From WJMB01 sp964581465 (GTDB lineage: Bacteria; RBG-13-66-14), in NCBI GenBank assembly GCA_964581465.1, contig CAZOOP010000002.1, positions 84,115 through 148,114 of the forward strand: a DNA stretch of 64,000 bases. Direction: 5' to 3'. Shown in pieces: positions 63,778 through 64,000 of the stretch (its first letter is position 1; each line of letters opens with the position of its first letter). Position numbers and translations under genes: made by a program. The notes beneath the pieces were generated by a model. The model was not told the DNA's origin and searched no databases. It saw only the letters and a program-made list of their open reading frames with translations.

Positions 63778-63806
63778 ATTATAGAACCAGAACGCCTATG
63801 TAGCAA
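63778..63806 (-). promoter_or_regulatory. Sigma-70-type promoter of the phosphatase-superfamily operon
   Basis: On the minus strand TTGCTA (63806-63801), 17-base spacer, perfect TATAAT (63783-63778), 62 bases upstream of the GTG start. Confidence 0.8.
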
Positions 63807-63892
63807 GGATGAGCCGGGTTGCAATAAGCTGTCCTGTTGATTCGACGTTTCCGGAGTCGGCGACCGTGCTTCCGTCTCCACCGATTAAGATA

Positions 63893-63918
63893 CGGGGAAC
63901 GGTCCGGACCGTTCCCCG
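63893..63918 (-). terminator. Terminator hairpin of the gene at the right edge
   Basis: CGGGGAACGGTCCGGACCGTTCCCCG is a perfect 26-base palindrome (10-bp stem, 6-base loop). It lies 27 bases after the stop codon of the minus-strand gene that enters from the right edge. Confidence 0.7.
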
Positions 63919-63944
63919 GCGTACTCGTTTTCTCTGTGTTCGGC

Positions 63945-64000
63945 CTACAACTTCTTGTGGCAGAACCACCAGTCGTAGCACTCGTGGTCCTTGGAGCTCA
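63945..64000 (-). CDS. C-terminal end of a gene cut by the right edge
   Basis: The minus strand reads SSKDHECYDWWFCHKKL then TAG, followed by the palindromic terminator. Only 17 residues are visible. The Cys/Trp-rich ending looks protein-like, and the terminator supports a real gene end, but the family cannot be named. Confidence 0.45.
   Translation of the reverse strand, partial: SSKDHECYDWWFCHKKL

Overview
The window looks like chromosomal DNA of a GC-rich, didermic (outer-membrane) bacterium from a deep or poorly sampled lineage. Evidence for an outer membrane: ExbB/ExbD channels, PorV/PorQ-type beta-barrels, a PorU-like C25 protease, OmpH/SurA-like PpiC proteins and many lipoproteins with lipoboxes. 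GTG and TTG starts are common. The mix of FCB-type export parts (PorU, PorV, C-terminal FlgD-like/T9SS-like domains) with myxobacterial-type Agl/Glt gliding parts does not fit Bacteroidetes or Proteobacteria well. It suggests a candidate phylum, but I cannot name it from the sequence. There are no rRNA, tRNA, CRISPR or prophage genes.

Layout. 1-11.7 kb (+): two tandem periplasmic-binding-protein-like proteins, a Cache-type chemoreceptor, CheR, a 0.9 kb gene-free stretch, then Hpt, a hybrid CheA with a receiver domain, CheB and two small CheW-like proteins. 11.9-17.3 kb (+): a GYF/coiled-coil/TM/AgmX-PglI-type protein, a membrane-anchored lytic-transglycosylase-like protein and a lipoprotein. 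17.3-21.1 kb: a LUD protein, an M23 peptidase with a lipoprotein, and a decayed IS1595-type transposase. 21.5-35.2 kb (-): an ExbB-ExbD-ExbD-FHA/AgmX operon, two small secreted proteins, two giant TPR proteins with acidic tails and an outer-membrane barrel. 35.8-48.2 kb (+): an M28 peptidase with a C-terminal sorting-like domain, a lipoprotein, glucose-6-phosphate isomerase, a GT2 glycosyltransferase, a PorU-like C25 protease and two PorV/PorQ proteins. 48.3-52.1 kb (+): FmdB-type zinc ribbon, two PpiC foldases and an RNA polymerase omega-like protein. 52.2-64 kb (-): a thioredoxin-fold Omp28-like protein, GT4, a class V aminotransferase, an unknown protein, two paralogous membrane-anchored alkaline-phosphatase-superfamily proteins and the tail of a further gene.

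How the parts may work together (inference): the Che cluster, the Agl/Glt-like energised envelope complex (ExbB, two unlike ExbDs, and two AgmX/PglI-type proteins carrying FHA or GYF input domains), the giant periplasmic TPR proteins and the peptidoglycan enzymes could be one surface-motility or envelope-transport machine under chemosensory control. The PorU/PorV set and the M28 cargo-like protein point to a type IX-like export route in the same genome.

The most striking unexplained signal is a family of four intergenic elements of about 180-190 bp (near 10.7, 16.3, 45.8 and 61.7 kb). Each is a nested double palindrome: outer arms of the type GACCTnnGCCnAAC and inner arms built on TTGGCACGTTTCTTGC. 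The arms vary between copies but stay perfectly complementary within each copy.
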